From Ferruginibacter sp. (GTDB lineage Bacteria > Bacteroidota > Bacteroidia > Chitinophagales > Chitinophagaceae), in NCBI GenBank assembly GCA_017983695.1, contig JAGOAX010000006.1:1-64000 (forward strand): a stretch of DNA of 64,000 nucleotides, read 5' to 3'. Below are positions 63,930 to 64,000 of this stretch, in pieces. The notes under the pieces are model-generated. The model saw nothing but the letters and a program-made list of their open reading frames with translations. It had not been told where the DNA came from and did not search any database. Numbering within the stretch: the first letter of the stretch is position 1; each line of letters opens with the position of its first letter. The position numbers and the translations under genes were made by a program.

Positions 63930-64000
63930 GTTTTACTGTATTATTTATCGTTAATTTTTCATGTAATAAATACCGAGTTCTGCCAGGCAGGGGTTCAATC

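Noticed and set aside
1..64000. CRISPR arrays, tRNA or rRNA genes, complete insertion sequences with DDE transposases
   Set aside because: No regular direct-repeat/spacer pattern, cloverleaf or rRNA-like conserved block was noticed, and no DDE transposase is among the long frames. A computed scan could still find weak cases.

Overview
The window comes from a member of the Bacteroidota, most likely Chitinophagaceae-like. The signs are paired SusC/SusD outer-membrane genes, a FecR/ECF-sigma cascade, Bacteroidota-type MobA/MobB/MobC mobilization genes, moderately AT-rich DNA and at least one TAnnTTTG-type promoter. No rRNA, tRNA or CRISPR array was seen. All identifications come from reading the sequence and the translated proteins; no database search was run.

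Region 1 (1-4242): a DUF1016/YhcG-type nuclease gene is split by a recombinase-in-trio (RIT) element. The element has three overlapping tyrosine recombinase genes and lies between perfect 33-bp inverted repeats.

Region 2 (4243-14163): stacked cargo, mostly predicted anti-phage genes. It holds a PHP-domain/SMC-like ATPase (TrlF-like), a MarR/DUF2024/thioredoxin redox module, and a Gabija (GajA, GajB) plus Shedu (SduA) run. The cargo blocks are separated by broken copies of the 3' end of the mobilization coupling-protein gene, and in one place also of the DUF1016 3' end. These look like scars of repeated cargo gain at one spot.

Region 3 (14273-18170): mobC (type IV coupling protein), mobB (relaxase) and mobA (relaxosome accessory), with a hairpin-rich candidate oriT upstream.

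Region 4 (18171-30962): a five-gene minus-strand operon that I cannot match to a named defence system. In transcription order it encodes a nucleoside-phosphorylase-fold protein, a PLD-nuclease/SF2-helicase fusion, a second PLD-type protein, a large helical protein and a short HExxH protein. Typical mobile-element genes follow (RadC-like JAB protein, DUF932 protein, SSB), plus a Cys/His-motif nuclease-like protein and a 590-bp gene-free stretch full of inverted repeats.

Region 5 (30963-64000): after a gamma-glutamylcyclotransferase-like gene comes a large polysaccharide utilization locus, all on the minus strand. It encodes ECF sigma and FecR anti-sigma, two SusC/SusD pairs (the second preceded by a FecR stump), three GH20 hexosaminidases (one fused to an SGNH esterase), a GH2 enzyme, two sulfatases with their own formylglycine-generating enzyme, a secreted metalloprotease with a discoidin-like domain, a FucP/NagP-type transporter and a NagB/PIG-L fusion. 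Together these suggest use of a sulfated, N-acetylhexosamine-rich host-type glycan or glycoprotein, such as mucin or a glycosaminoglycan. Liberated GlcNAc would enter through the MFS transporter and be channelled to fructose-6-phosphate by NagB. Both susC leaders carry a covarying hairpin plus T-run on the opposite strand, suggesting cis-antisense small RNAs.
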